Source of the DNA: Pythium myriotylum
Taxonomy: Eukaryota; Oomycota; Peronosporomycetes; Pythiales; Pythiaceae
Assembly: GCA_023091665.1 (NCBI GenBank)
Contig: JALJCQ010000030.1
Span: 1,118,501-1,182,500 of the forward strand
Direction: 5' to 3'
Length of the DNA stretch: 64,000 nt
Shown here: positions 29,014 to 42,211 of the stretch, piece after piece
How positions within the stretch are numbered: the stretch's first letter is position 1
How the letters are laid out: every line of letters starts with the position of its first letter
Translations under genes and position numbers: made by a program
The notes under the pieces: model-generated
What the model was told of the DNA's origin: nothing
The model's database searches: none
What the model saw: only the letters and a program-made list of their open reading frames with translations

Positions 29014-30104
29014 AAGCCTCATCTTTTTGCTCCAACGCACAACCCACAACACACCAAGAAACCACCTCCCTACGACTCCTCCTACCAACCCACACGCAAC
29101 AGCACTCACCCCAACTCCATACCTCCCACACCTCCCACACCTCCCACACCTCCCACTCACCACCTCGCCAGACCGCCTGATCTTCGATCCACTGCACCTC
29201 TGCACGCCTGGCTGTTGCAACACGACCATTCCTTCCCACTCCGTCCCCTTTACGTCTTCTCTCCCCTCTGTCTTTGCTCAGACCCCAGACACTACTCTCA
29301 CACACTCCGGAACACAAACAACATCGATAGCCCAGACACAACGCCCCCTACGCAGTCTCACACACTTCGTGACTGTCGAAGCCACCTGCATGCTTCGCAC
29401 TCGACCTACTTGCCCATACGTCTCGACATCGCGCACCGGCAACTGCTGTCCGCTCCTCGACATCTTGACAACATCGGAGCAAAGTAGCTATGACACACAG
29501 TGCGACTGGCGGCACCTCGGGTCAGCCGTCCGGCCGGCCCCCTGCAGTCTTGGCTATGTCGCGTGGTGAGCAACGTGTCGTGTTGTGGGCCGCGCGCCGT
29601 GGTGTGCTGTGCTCTGTTCTGTTGTACTGTGGGCCTGGTTTGATGGCGAACAGTTCGTGGGGGCTCCTGGTTTCTGGTGTGGCCGCAGAACCGAACGAAA
29701 GATCAGTAACTCGATGTGAGGCTTGTGGGAGAGCACGAGCACAAAGCACCACGCCATAATGGAAGAACGAACGTGGCGATGCCGTGAAGAGGAGTAGCCG
29801 TGAGCAGTAGGAGTGTGATTTGGTTAACCGACGAAATGGTGCGCCTCAGTCTCGGCCACTCTCGACAGGTAGAATGGTGTGAGTTGTTGTGTAGTGCGGC
29901 GATGAAGACGGTCGTGTCGATGATGTTCGTTGTGTTTGTCGAGGTGATGCGTGTGTTTTTGAGTTCTGAATGGGTCTGTGTGTGTGTTGTAGCGTGTTTT
30001 TTGTTGTTTGTTGTTGTGTTTGGTGGTTGTTTGTTGTTGTGTTTGTGGTATGTGTGGTGTATGTCGGTATGTGTTTAGACGGGGTCGGGGTAGGCGAGCG
30101 TGCT

Positions 30105-30177
30105 TCTCCTATAGCTCAGTTGGTAGAGCGTGTGGCTGTTAACCGCAAGGTCGCCGGTTCGAACCCGGCTGGGAGAG
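30105..30177 (+). tRNA. tRNA-Asn(GTT)
   Basis: Intact. A at unit nt 420 but the common G at 616, so it looks like a crossover product between neighbours. Confidence 0.97.
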
Positions 30178-31268
30178 AAGCCTCATCTTTTTGCTCCAAC
30201 GCACAACCCACAACACACCAAGAAACCACCTCCCTACGACTCCTCCTACCAACCCACACGCAACAGCACTCACCCCAACTCCATACCTCCCACACCTCCC
30301 ACACCTCCCACACCTCCCACTCACCACCTCGCCAGACCGCCTGATCTTCGATCCACTGCACCTCTGCACGCCTGGCTGTTGCAACACGACCATTCCTTCC
30401 CACTCCGTCCCCTTTACGTCTTCTCTCCCCTCTGTCTTTGCTCAGACCCCAGACACTACTCTCACACACTCCGGAACACAAACAACATCGATAGCCCAGA
30501 CACAACGCCCCCTACGCAGTCTCACACACTTCGTGACTGTCGAAGCCACCTGCATGCTTCGCACTCGACCTACTTGCCCATACGTCTCGACATCGCGCAC
30601 CGGCAACTGCTGTCCGCTCCTCGACATCTTGACAACATCGGAGCAAAGTAGCTATGACACACAGTGCGACTGGCGGCACCTCGGGTCAGCCGTCCGGCCG
30701 GCCCCCTGCAGTCTTGGCTGTGTCGCGTGGTGAGCAACGTGTCGTGTTGTGGGCCGCGCGCCGTGGTGTGCTGTGCTCTGTTCTGTTGTACTGTGGGCCT
30801 GGTTTGATGGCGAACAGTTCGTGGGGGCTCCTGGTTTCTGGTGTGGCCGCAGAACCGAACGAAAGATCAGTAACTCGATGTGAGGCTTGTGGGAGAGCAC
30901 GAGCACAAAGCACCACGCCATAATGGAAGAACGAACGTGGCGATGCCGTGAAGAGGAGTAGCCGTGAGCAGTAGGAGTGTGATTTGGTTAACCGACGAAA
31001 TGGTGCGCCTCAGTCTCGGCCACTCTCGACAGGTAGAATGGTGTGAGTTGTTGTGTAGTGCGGCGATGAAGACGGTCGTGTCGATGATGTTCGTTGTGTT
31101 TGTCGAGGTGATGCGTGTGTTTTTGAGTTCTGAATGGGTCTGTGTGTGTGTTGTAGCGTGTTTTTTGTTGTTTGTTGTTGTGTTTGGTGGTTGTTTGTTG
31201 TTGTGTTTGTGGTATGTGTGGTGTATGTCGGTATGTGTTTAGACGGGGTCGGGGTAGGCGAGCGTGCT

Positions 31269-31341
31269 TCTCCTATAGCTCAGTTGGTAGAGCGTGTGGC
31301 TGTTAACCGCAAGGTCGCCGGTTCGAACCCGGCTGGGAGAG
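31269..31341 (+). tRNA. tRNA-Asn(GTT)
   Basis: Intact. Private spacer variant A at unit nt 730 (ctcctgattt). Confidence 0.97.
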
Positions 31342-32432
31342 AAGCCTCATCTTTTTGCTCCAACGCACAACCCACAACACACCAAGAAACCACCTCCCTA
31401 CGACTCCTCCTACCAACCCACACGCAACAGCACTCACCCCAACTCCATACCTCCCACACCTCCCACACCTCCCACACCTCCCACTCACCACCTCGCCAGA
31501 CCGCCTGATCTTCGATCCACTGCACCTCTGCACGCCTGGCTGTTGCAACACGACCATTCCTTCCCACTCCGTCCCCTTTACGTCTTCTCTCCCCTCTGTC
31601 TTTGCTCAGACCCCAGACACTACTCTCACACACTCCGGAACACAAACAACATCGATAGCCCAGACACAACGCCCCCTACGCAGTCTCGCACACTTCGTGA
31701 CTGTCGAAGCCACCTGCATGCTTCGCACTCGACCTACTTGCCCATACGTCTCGACATCGCGCACCGGCAACTGCTGTCCGCTCCTCGACATCTTGACAAC
31801 ATCGGAGCAAAGTAGCTATGACACACAGTGCGACTGGCGGCACCTCGGGTCAGCCGTCCGGCCGGCCCCCTGCAGTCTTGGCTGTGTCGCGTGGTGAGCA
31901 ACGTGTCGTGTTGTGGGCCGCGCGCCGTGGTGTGCTGTGCTCTGTTCTGTTGTACTGTGGGCCTGGTTTGATGGCGAACAGTTCGTGGGGGCTCCTGATT
32001 TCTGGTGTGGCCGCAGAACCGAACGAAAGATCAGTAACTCGATGTGAGGCTTGTGGGAGAGCACGAGCACAAAGCACCACGCCATAATGGAAGAACGAAC
32101 GTGGCGATGCCGTGAAGAGGAGTAGCCGTGAGCAGTAGGAGTGTGATTTGGTTAACCGACGAAATGGTGCGCCTCAGTCTCGGCCACTCTCGACAGGTAG
32201 AATGGTGTGAGTTGTTGTGTAGTGCGGCGATGAAGACGGTCGTGTCGATGATGTTCGTTGTGTTTGTCGAGGTGATGCGTGTGTTTTTGAGTTCTGAATG
32301 GGTCTGTGTGTGTGTTGTAGCGTGTTTTTTGTTGTTTGTTGTTGTGTTTGGTGGTTGTTTGTTGTTGTGTTTGTGGTATGTGTGGTGTATGTCGGTATGT
32401 GTTTAGACGGGGTCGGGGTAGGCGAGCGTGCT

Positions 32433-32505
32433 TCTCCTATAGCTCAGTTGGTAGAGCGTGTGGCTGTTAACCGCAAGGTCGCCGGTTCGAACCCGGCTGG
32501 GAGAG
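32433..32505 (+). tRNA. tRNA-Asn(GTT)
   Basis: Intact. A at unit nt 412 (ccctacacag), otherwise seen only in the 37868 unit. Confidence 0.97.
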
Positions 32506-33596
32506 AAGCCTCATCTTTTTGCTCCAACGCACAACCCACAACACACCAAGAAACCACCTCCCTACGACTCCTCCTACCAACCCACACGCAACAGCACTCA
32601 CCCCAACTCCATACCTCCCACACCTCCCACACCTCCCACACCTCCCACTCACCACCTCGCCAGACCGCCTGATCTTCGATCCACTGCACCTCTGCACGCC
32701 TGGCTGTTGCAACACGACCATTCCTTCCCACTCCGTCCCCTTTACGTCTTCTCTCCCCTCTGTCTTTGCTCAGACCCCAGACACTACTCTCACACACTCC
32801 GGAACACAAACAACATCGATAGCCCAGACACAACGCCCCCTACACAGTCTCGCACACTTCGTGACTGTCGAAGCCACCTGCATGCTTCGCACTCGACCTA
32901 CTTGCCCATACGTCTCGACATCGCGCACCGGCAACTGCTGTCCGCTCCTCGACATCTTGACAACATCGGAGCAAAGTAGCTATGACACACAGTGCGACTG
33001 GCGGCACCTCGGGTCAGCCGTCCGGCCGGCCCCCTGCAGTCTTGGCTGTGTCGCGTGGTGAGCAACGTGTCGTGTTGTGGGCCGCGCGCCGTGGTGTGCT
33101 GTGCTCTGTTCTGTTGTACTGTGGGCCTGGTTTGATGGCGAACAGTTCGTGGGGGCTCCTGGTTTCTGGTGTGGCCGCAGAACCGAACGAAAGATCAGTA
33201 ACTCGATGTGAGGCTTGTGGGAGAGCACGAGCACAAAGCACCACGCCATAATGGAAGAACGAACGTGGCGATGCCGTGAAGAGGAGTAGCCGTGAGCAGT
33301 AGGAGTGTGATTTGGTTAACCGACGAAATGGTGCGCCTCAGTCTCGGCCACTCTCGACAGGTAGAATGGTGTGAGTTGTTGTGTAGTGCGGCGATGAAGA
33401 CGGTCGTGTCGATGATGTTCGTTGTGTTTGTCGAGGTGATGCGTGTGTTTTTGAGTTCTGAATGGGTCTGTGTGTGTGTTGTAGCGTGTTTTTTGTTGTT
33501 TGTTGTTGTGTTTGGTGGTTGTTTGTTGTTGTGTTTGTGGTATGTGTGGTGTATGTCGGTATGTGTTTAGACGGGGTCGGGGTAGGCGAGCGTGCT

Positions 33597-33669
33597 TCTC
33601 CTATAGCTCAGTTGGTAGAGCGTGTGGCTGTTAACCGCAAGGTCGCCGGTTCGAACCCGGCTGGGAGAG
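33597..33669 (+). tRNA. tRNA-Asn(GTT)
   Basis: Intact; common T-type unit. Confidence 0.97.
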
Positions 33670-34760
33670 AAGCCTCATCTTTTTGCTCCAACGCACAACC
33701 CACAACACACCAAGAAACCACCTCCCTACGACTCCTCCTACCAACCCACACGCAACAGCACTCACCCCAACTCCATACCTCCCACACCTCCCACACCTCC
33801 CACACCTCCCACTCACCACCTCGCCAGACCGCCTGATCTTCGATCCACTGCACCTCTGCACGCCTGGCTGTTGCAACACGACCATTCCTTCCCACTCCGT
33901 CCCCTTTACGTCTTCTCTCCCCTCTGTCTTTGCTCAGACCCCAGACACTACTCTCACACACTCCGGAACACAAACAACATCGATAGCCCAGACACAACGC
34001 CCCCTACGCAGTCTCGCACACTTCGTGACTGTCGAAGCCACCTGCATGCTTCGCACTCGACCTACTTGCCCATACGTCTCGACATCGCGCACCGGCAACT
34101 GCTGTCCGCTCCTCGACATCTTGACAACATCGGAGCAAAGTAGCTATGACACACAGTGCGACTGGCGGCACCTCGGGTCAGCCGTCCGGCCGGCCCCCTG
34201 CAGTCTTGGCTGTGTCGCGTGGTGAGCAACGTGTCGTGTTGTGGGCCGCGCGCCGTGGTGTGCTGTGCTCTGTTCTGTTGTACTGTGGGCCTGGTTTGAT
34301 GGCGAACAGTTCGTGGGGGCTCCTGGTTTCTGGTGTGGCCGCAGAACCGAACGAAAGATCAGTAACTCGATGTGAGGCTTGTGGGAGAGCACGAGCACAA
34401 AGCACCACGCCATAATGGAAGAACGAACGTGGCGATGCCGTGAAGAGGAGTAGCCGTGAGCAGTAGGAGTGTGATTTGGTTAACCGACGAAATGGTGCGC
34501 CTCAGTCTCGGCCACTCTCGACAGGTAGAATGGTGTGAGTTGTTGTGTAGTGCGGCGATGAAGACGGTCGTGTCGATGATGTTCGTTGTGTTTGTCGAGG
34601 TGATGCGTGTGTTTTTGAGTTCTGAATGGGTCTGTGTGTGTGTTGTAGCGTGTTTTTTGTTGTTTGTTGTTGTGTTTGGTGGTTGTTTGTTGTTGTGTTT
34701 GTGGTATGTGTGGTGTATGTCGGTATGTGTTTAGACGGGGTCGGGGTAGGCGAGCGTGCT

Positions 34761-34833
34761 TCTCCTATAGCTCAGTTGGTAGAGCGTGTGGCTGTTAACC
34801 GCAAGGTCGCCGGTTCGAACCCGGCTGGGAGAG
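34761..34833 (+). tRNA. tRNA-Asn(GTT)
   Basis: Intact; common T-type unit. Confidence 0.97.
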
Positions 34834-35924
34834 AAGCCTCATCTTTTTGCTCCAACGCACAACCCACAACACACCAAGAAACCACCTCCCTACGACTCCT
34901 CCTACCAACCCACACGCAACAGCACTCACCCCAACTCCATACCTCCCACACCTCCCACACCTCCCACACCTCCCACTCACCACCTCGCCAGACCGCCTGA
35001 TCTTCGATCCACTGCACCTCTGCACGCCTGGCTGTTGCAACACGACCATTCCTTCCCACTCCGTCCCCTTTACGTCTTCTCTCCCCTCTGTCTTTGCTCA
35101 GACCCCAGACACTACTCTCACACACTCCGGAACACAAACAACATCGATAGCCCAGACACAACGCCCCCTACGCAGTCTCGCACACTTCGTGACTGTCGAA
35201 GCCACCTGCATGCTTCGCACTCGACCTACTTGCCCATACGTCTCGACATCGCGCACCGGCAACTGCTGTCCGCTCCTCGACATCTTGACAACATCGGAGC
35301 AAAGTAGCTATGACACACAGTGCGACTGGCGGCACCTCGGGTCAGCCGTCCGGCCGGCCCCCTGCAGTCTTGGCTGTGTCGCGTGGTGAGCAACGTGTCG
35401 TGTTGTGGGCCGCGCGCCGTGGTGTGCTGTGCTCTGTTCTGTTGTACTGTGGGCCTGGTTTGATGGCGAACAGTTCGTGGGGGCTCCTGGTTTCTGGTGT
35501 GGCCGCAGAACCGAACGAAAGATCAGTAACTCGATGTGAGGCTTGTGGGAGAGCACGAGCACAAAGCACCACGCCATAATGGAAGAACGAACGTGGCGAT
35601 GCCGTGAAGAGGAGTAGCCGTGAGCAGTAGGAGTGTGATTTGGTTAACCGACGAAATGGTGCGCCTCAGTCTCGGCCACTCTCGACAGGTAGAATGGTGT
35701 GAGTTGTTGTGTAGTGCGGCGATGAAGACGGTCGTGTCGATGATGTTCGTTGTGTTTGTCGAGGTGATGCGTGTGTTTTTGAGTTCTGAATGGGTCTGTG
35801 TGTGTGTTGTAGCGTGTTTTTTGTTGTTTGTTGTTGTGTTTGGTGGTTGTTTGTTGTTGTGTTTGTGGTATGTGTGGTGTATGTCGGTATGTGTTTAGAC
35901 GGGGTCGGGGTAGGCGAGCGTGCT

Positions 35925-35997
35925 TCTCCTATAGCTCAGTTGGTAGAGCGTGTGGCTGTTAACCGCAAGGTCGCCGGTTCGAACCCGGCTGGGAGAG
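35925..35997 (+). tRNA. tRNA-Asn(GTT)
   Basis: Intact; last unit before short element 3. Confidence 0.97.
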
Positions 35998-37088
35998 AAG
36001 CCTCATCTTTTTGCTCCAACGCACAACCCACAACACACCAAGAAACCACCTCCCTACGACTCCTCCTACCAACCCACACGCAACAGCACTCACCCCAACT
36101 CCATACCTCCCACACCTCCCACACCTCCCACACCTCCCACTCACCACCTCGCCAGACCGCCTGATCTTCGATCCACTGCACCTCTGCACGCCTGGCTGTT
36201 GCAACACGACCATTCCTTCCCACTCCGTCCCCTTTACGTCTTCTCTCCCCTCTGTCTTTGCTCAGACCCCAGACACTACTCTCACACACTCCGGAACACA
36301 AACAACATCGATAGCCCAGACACAACGCCCCCTACGCAGTCTCGCACACTTCGTGACTGTCGAAGCCACCTGCATGCTTCGCACTCGACCTACTTGCCCA
36401 TACGTCTCGACATCGCGCACCGGCAACTGCTGTCCGCTCCTCGACATCTTGACAACATCGGAGCAAAGTAGCTATGACACACAGTGCGACTGGCGGCACC
36501 TCGGGTCAGCCGTCCGGCCGGCCCCCTGCAGTCTTGGCTGTGTCGCGTGGTGAGCAACGTGTCGTGTTGTGGGCCGCGCGCCGTGGTGTGCTGTGCTCTG
36601 TTCTGTTGTACTGTGGGCCTGGTTTGATGGCGAACAGTTCGTGGGGGCTCCTGGTTTCTGGTGTGGCCGCAGAACCGAACGAAAGATCAGTAACTCGATG
36701 TGAGGCTTGTGGGAGAGCACGAGCACAAAGCACCACGCCATAATGGAAGAACGAACGTGGCGATGCCGTGAAGAGGAGTAGCCGTGAGCAGTAGGAGTGT
36801 GATTTGGTTAACCGACGAAATGGTGCGCCTCAGTCTCGGCCACTCTCGACAGGTAGAATGGTGTGAGTTGTTGTGTAGTGCGGCGATGAAGACGGTCGTG
36901 TCGATGATGTTCGTTGTGTTTGTCGAGGTGATGCGTGTGTTTTTGAGTTCTGAATGGGTCTGTGTGTGTGTTGTAGCGTGTTTTTTGTTGTTTGTTGTTG
37001 TGTTTGGTGGTTGTTTGTTGTTGTGTTTGTGGTATGTGTGGTGTATGTCGGTATGTGTTTAGACGGGGTCGGGGTAGGCGAGCGTGCT

Positions 37089-37105
37089 TCTCCTATAGCT
37101 CAGTT
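37089..37105 (+). pseudogene. Truncated tRNA-Asn, nt 1-17
   Basis: Left target-site copy of short element 3; repeated at 37868. Confidence 0.95.
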
Positions 37106-37867
37106 TCAAGGCGTCTGTATTGCTGCACTAGCATTTACGACTGACTTCTAACTGCTCGCTAATCCCGTGCGGGTTTTATGTTGCTAAGGTTCGGTTGAGT
37201 CTCGTGGTTGGCTGGTCGGTTTGTGCTGAGAGGATGAATCCTTGCGTCATGGTTCGTTGGGTTGTTGAGGTGGTTGTTCTGTTGTCGTTGAAGCTGGGTA
37301 CTGGGTTAACTTGACCTTCATTTGCTGGTTTGCTGGTATGTTGATGCTGGGTGAGTTGAGTGTTGGTTGGGTTGAAGCTGGGTTGGCTGAATGCCGGTTG
37401 GGTTGATGCTGGGTTGCTTGAATGCTGGTTGGGTTGAGGTTGGTGTCGGTGAGTGCTGGTTGGGTTGAGGTTGGTGTCGGTGAGTGTTGGTTACCCAACG
37501 GTCTCGTGAGTGAAGGTTGGTGGCTGGGTGCCGTGAGTGTTGGTCACGGCGTGGGTTGATCAGCGGTGGGTTGATATTAGAGTCGACCAGGTGGCCGAGC
37601 TCTGGCGCGCGCTCTCCATGTGGTGAATGTCGGCTCTCCCGATGAAGCCGAAGGAAGCACGCATGGGATGCCGACTGGTCGGCGCGGTGGCGGCAGCGTC
37701 CCGATGCCAAGCTTCTTGCGCTTGGTCTTGGCTCTCGCAGCACCCTTGGTCATGGCGACTGGGTGTGGAGAGGGTCGGGGGTGATGGGCTGGCAGCTGGG
37801 CTGGGTGCTTGGACTGGACACTTCTGGACTTGGTCACTTGAGGGGTAGCGAGCAAATTGCGAAGTGA
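37106..37867 (-). mobile_element. 762-bp non-autonomous element, copy 3
   Basis: Differs from copies 1-2 by gggttttatg, aggtggttgttc, cacggcgtgg and gtcgaccagg. The variants are shared exactly with copy 4, pointing to a local duplication. 58-codon frame at 37577-37753. Confidence 0.85.
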
Positions 37868-37940
37868 TCTCCTATAGCTCAGTTGGTAGAGCGTGTGGCT
37901 GTTAACCGCAAGGTCGCCGGTTCGAACCCGGCTGGGAGAG
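37868..37940 (+). tRNA. tRNA-Asn(GTT)
   Basis: Intact, restored after short element 3. Shares A at unit nt 412 with the 32433 unit. Confidence 0.97.
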
Positions 37941-39031
37941 AAGCCTCATCTTTTTGCTCCAACGCACAACCCACAACACACCAAGAAACCACCTCCCTAC
38001 GACTCCTCCTACCAACCCACACGCAACAGCACTCACCCCAACTCCATACCTCCCACACCTCCCACACCTCCCACACCTCCCACTCACCACCTCGCCAGAC
38101 CGCCTGATCTTCGATCCACTGCACCTCTGCACGCCTGGCTGTTGCAACACGACCATTCCTTCCCACTCCGTCCCCTTTACGTCTTCTCTCCCCTCTGTCT
38201 TTGCTCAGACCCCAGACACTACTCTCACACACTCCGGAACACAAACAACATCGATAGCCCAGACACAACGCCCCCTACACAGTCTCGCACACTTCGTGAC
38301 TGTCGAAGCCACCTGCATGCTTCGCACTCGACCTACTTGCCCATACGTCTCGACATCGCGCACCGGCAACTGCTGTCCGCTCCTCGACATCTTGACAACA
38401 TCGGAGCAAAGTAGCTATGACACACAGTGCGACTGGCGGCACCTCGGGTCAGCCGTCCGGCCGGCCCCCTGCAGTCTTGGCTGTGTCGCGTGGTGAGCAA
38501 CGTGTCGTGTTGTGGGCCGCGCGCCGTGGTGTGCTGTGCTCTGTTCTGTTGTACTGTGGGCCTGGTTTGATGGCGAACAGTTCGTGGGGGCTCCTGGTTT
38601 CTGGTGTGGCCGCAGAACCGAACGAAAGATCAGTAACTCGATGTGAGGCTTGTGGGAGAGCACGAGCACAAAGCACCACGCCATAATGGAAGAACGAACG
38701 TGGCGATGCCGTGAAGAGGAGTAGCCGTGAGCAGTAGGAGTGTGATTTGGTTAACCGACGAAATGGTGCGCCTCAGTCTCGGCCACTCTCGACAGGTAGA
38801 ATGGTGTGAGTTGTTGTGTAGTGCGGCGATGAAGACGGTCGTGTCGATGATGTTCGTTGTGTTTGTCGAGGTGATGCGTGTGTTTTTGAGTTCTGAATGG
38901 GTCTGTGTGTGTGTTGTAGCGTGTTTTTTGTTGTTTGTTGTTGTGTTTGGTGGTTGTTTGTTGTTGTGTTTGTGGTATGTGTGGTGTATGTCGGTATGTG
39001 TTTAGACGGGGTCGGGGTAGGCGAGCGTGCT

Positions 39032-39104
39032 TCTCCTATAGCTCAGTTGGTAGAGCGTGTGGCTGTTAACCGCAAGGTCGCCGGTTCGAACCCGGCTGGG
39101 AGAG
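39032..39104 (+). tRNA. tRNA-Asn(GTT)
   Basis: Intact; common T-type unit. Confidence 0.97.
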
Positions 39105-40195
39105 AAGCCTCATCTTTTTGCTCCAACGCACAACCCACAACACACCAAGAAACCACCTCCCTACGACTCCTCCTACCAACCCACACGCAACAGCACTCAC
39201 CCCAACTCCATACCTCCCACACCTCCCACACCTCCCACACCTCCCACTCACCACCTCGCCAGACCGCCTGATCTTCGATCCACTGCACCTCTGCACGCCT
39301 GGCTGTTGCAACACGACCATTCCTTCCCACTCCGTCCCCTTTACGTCTTCTCTCCCCTCTGTCTTTGCTCAGACCCCAGACACTACTCTCACACACTCCG
39401 GAACACAAACAACATCGATAGCCCAGACACAACGCCCCCTACGCAGTCTCGCACACTTCGTGACTGTCGAAGCCACCTGCATGCTTCGCACTCGACCTAC
39501 TTGCCCATACGTCTCGACATCGCGCACCGGCAACTGCTGTCCGCTCCTCGACATCTTGACAACATCGGAGCAAAGTAGCTATGACACACAGTGCGACTGG
39601 CGGCACCTCGGGTCAGCCGTCCGGCCGGCCCCCTGCAGTCTTGGCTGTGTCGCGTGGTGAGCAACGTGTCGTGTTGTGGGCCGCGCGCCGTGGTGTGCTG
39701 TGCTCTGTTCTGTTGTACTGTGGGCCTGGTTTGATGGCGAACAGTTCGTGGGGGCTCCTGGTTTCTGGTGTGGCCGCAGAACCGAACGAAAGATCAGTAA
39801 CTCGATGTGAGGCTTGTGGGAGAGCACGAGCACAAAGCACCACGCCATAATGGAAGAACGAACGTGGCGATGCCGTGAAGAGGAGTAGCCGTGAGCAGTA
39901 GGAGTGTGATTTGGTTAACCGACGAAATGGTGCGCCTCAGTCTCGGCCACTCTCGACAGGTAGAATGGTGTGAGTTGTTGTGTAGTGCGGCGATGAAGAC
40001 GGTCGTGTCGATGATGTTCGTTGTGTTTGTCGAGGTGATGCGTGTGTTTTTGAGTTCTGAATGGGTCTGTGTGTGTGTTGTAGCGTGTTTTTTGTTGTTT
40101 GTTGTTGTGTTTGGTGGTTGTTTGTTGTTGTGTTTGTGGTATGTGTGGTGTATGTCGGTATGTGTTTAGACGGGGTCGGGGTAGGCGAGCGTGCT

Positions 40196-40268
40196 TCTCC
40201 TATAGCTCAGTTGGTAGAGCGTGTGGCTGTTAACCGCAAGGTCGCCGGTTCGAACCCGGCTGGGAGAG
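40196..40268 (+). tRNA. tRNA-Asn(GTT)
   Basis: Intact; last unit before short element 4. Confidence 0.97.
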
Positions 40269-41359
40269 AAGCCTCATCTTTTTGCTCCAACGCACAACCC
40301 ACAACACACCAAGAAACCACCTCCCTACGACTCCTCCTACCAACCCACACGCAACAGCACTCACCCCAACTCCATACCTCCCACACCTCCCACACCTCCC
40401 ACACCTCCCACTCACCACCTCGCCAGACCGCCTGATCTTCGATCCACTGCACCTCTGCACGCCTGGCTGTTGCAACACGACCATTCCTTCCCACTCCGTC
40501 CCCTTTACGTCTTCTCTCCCCTCTGTCTTTGCTCAGACCCCAGACACTACTCTCACACACTCCGGAACACAAACAACATCGATAGCCCAGACACAACGCC
40601 CCCTACGCAGTCTCGCACACTTCGTGACTGTCGAAGCCACCTGCATGCTTCGCACTCGACCTACTTGCCCATACGTCTCGACATCGCGCACCGGCAACTG
40701 CTGTCCGCTCCTCGACATCTTGACAACATCGGAGCAAAGTAGCTATGACACACAGTGCGACTGGCGGCACCTCGGGTCAGCCGTCCGGCCGGCCCCCTGC
40801 AGTCTTGGCTGTGTCGCGTGGTGAGCAACGTGTCGTGTTGTGGGCCGCGCGCCGTGGTGTGCTGTGCTCTGTTCTGTTGTACTGTGGGCCTGGTTTGATG
40901 GCGAACAGTTCGTGGGGGCTCCTGGTTTCTGGTGTGGCCGCAGAACCGAACGAAAGATCAGTAACTCGATGTGAGGCTTGTGGGAGAGCACGAGCACAAA
41001 GCACCACGCCATAATGGAAGAACGAACGTGGCGATGCCGTGAAGAGGAGTAGCCGTGAGCAGTAGGAGTGTGATTTGGTTAACCGACGAAATGGTGCGCC
41101 TCAGTCTCGGCCACTCTCGACAGGTAGAATGGTGTGAGTTGTTGTGTAGTGCGGCGATGAAGACGGTCGTGTCGATGATGTTCGTTGTGTTTGTCGAGGT
41201 GATGCGTGTGTTTTTGAGTTCTGAATGGGTCTGTGTGTGTGTTGTAGCGTGTTTTTTGTTGTTTGTTGTTGTGTTTGGTGGTTGTTTGTTGTTGTGTTTG
41301 TGGTATGTGTGGTGTATGTCGGTATGTGTTTAGACGGGGTCGGGGTAGGCGAGCGTGCT

Positions 41360-41376
41360 TCTCCTATAGCTCAGTT
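41360..41376 (+). pseudogene. Truncated tRNA-Asn, nt 1-17
   Basis: Left target-site copy of short element 4; repeated at 42139. Confidence 0.95.
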
Positions 41377-42138
41377 TCAAGGCGTCTGTATTGCTGCACT
41401 AGCATTTACGACTGACTTCTAACTGCTCGCTAATCCCGTGCGGGTTTTATGTTGCTAAGGTTCGGTTGAGTCTCGTGGTTGGCTGGTCGGTTTGTGCTGA
41501 GAGGATGAATCCTTGCGTCATGGTTCGTTGGGTTGTTGAGGTGGTTGTTCTGTTGTCGTTGAAGCTGGGTACTGGGTTAACTTGACCTTCATTTGCTGGT
41601 TTGCTGGTATGTTGATGCTGGGTGAGTTGAGTGTTGGTTGGGTTGAAGCTGGGTTGGCTGAATGCCGGTTGGGTTGATGCTGGGTTGCTTGAATGCTGGT
41701 TGGGTTGAGGTTGGTGTCGGTGAGTGCTGGTTGGGTTGAGGTTGGTGTCGGTGAGTGTTGGTTACCCAACGGTCTCGTGAGTGAAGGTTGGTGGCTGGGT
41801 GCCGTGAGTGTTGGTCACGGCGTGGGTTGATCAGCGGTGGGTTGATATTAGAGTCGACCAGGTGGCCGAGCTCTGGCGCGCGCTCTCCATGTGGTGAATG
41901 TCGGCTCTCCCGATGAAGCCGAAGGAAGCACGCATGGGATGCCGACTGGTCGGCGCGGTGGCGGCAGCGTCCCGATGCCAAGCTTCTTGCGCTTGGTCTT
42001 GGCTCTCGCAGCACCCTTGGTCATGGCGACTGGGTGTGGAGAGGGTCGGGGGTGATGGGCTGGCAGCTGGGCTGGGTGCTTGGACTGGACACTTCTGGAC
42101 TTGGTCACTTGAGGGGTAGCGAGCAAATTGCGAAGTGA
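41377..42138 (-). mobile_element. 762-bp non-autonomous element, copy 4
   Basis: Same variants as copy 3, 4271 bp away, with three 1164-bp units between them. 58-codon frame at 41848-42024. Confidence 0.85.
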
Positions 42139-42211
42139 TCTCCTATAGCTCAGTTGGTAGAGCGTGTGGCTGTTAACCGCAAGGTCGCCGGTTCGAACCC
42201 GGCTGGGAGAG
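42139..42211 (+). tRNA. tRNA-Asn(GTT)
   Basis: Intact, restored after short element 4. A at unit nt 723 (ggggactcctgg), shared only with the next unit. Confidence 0.97.
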
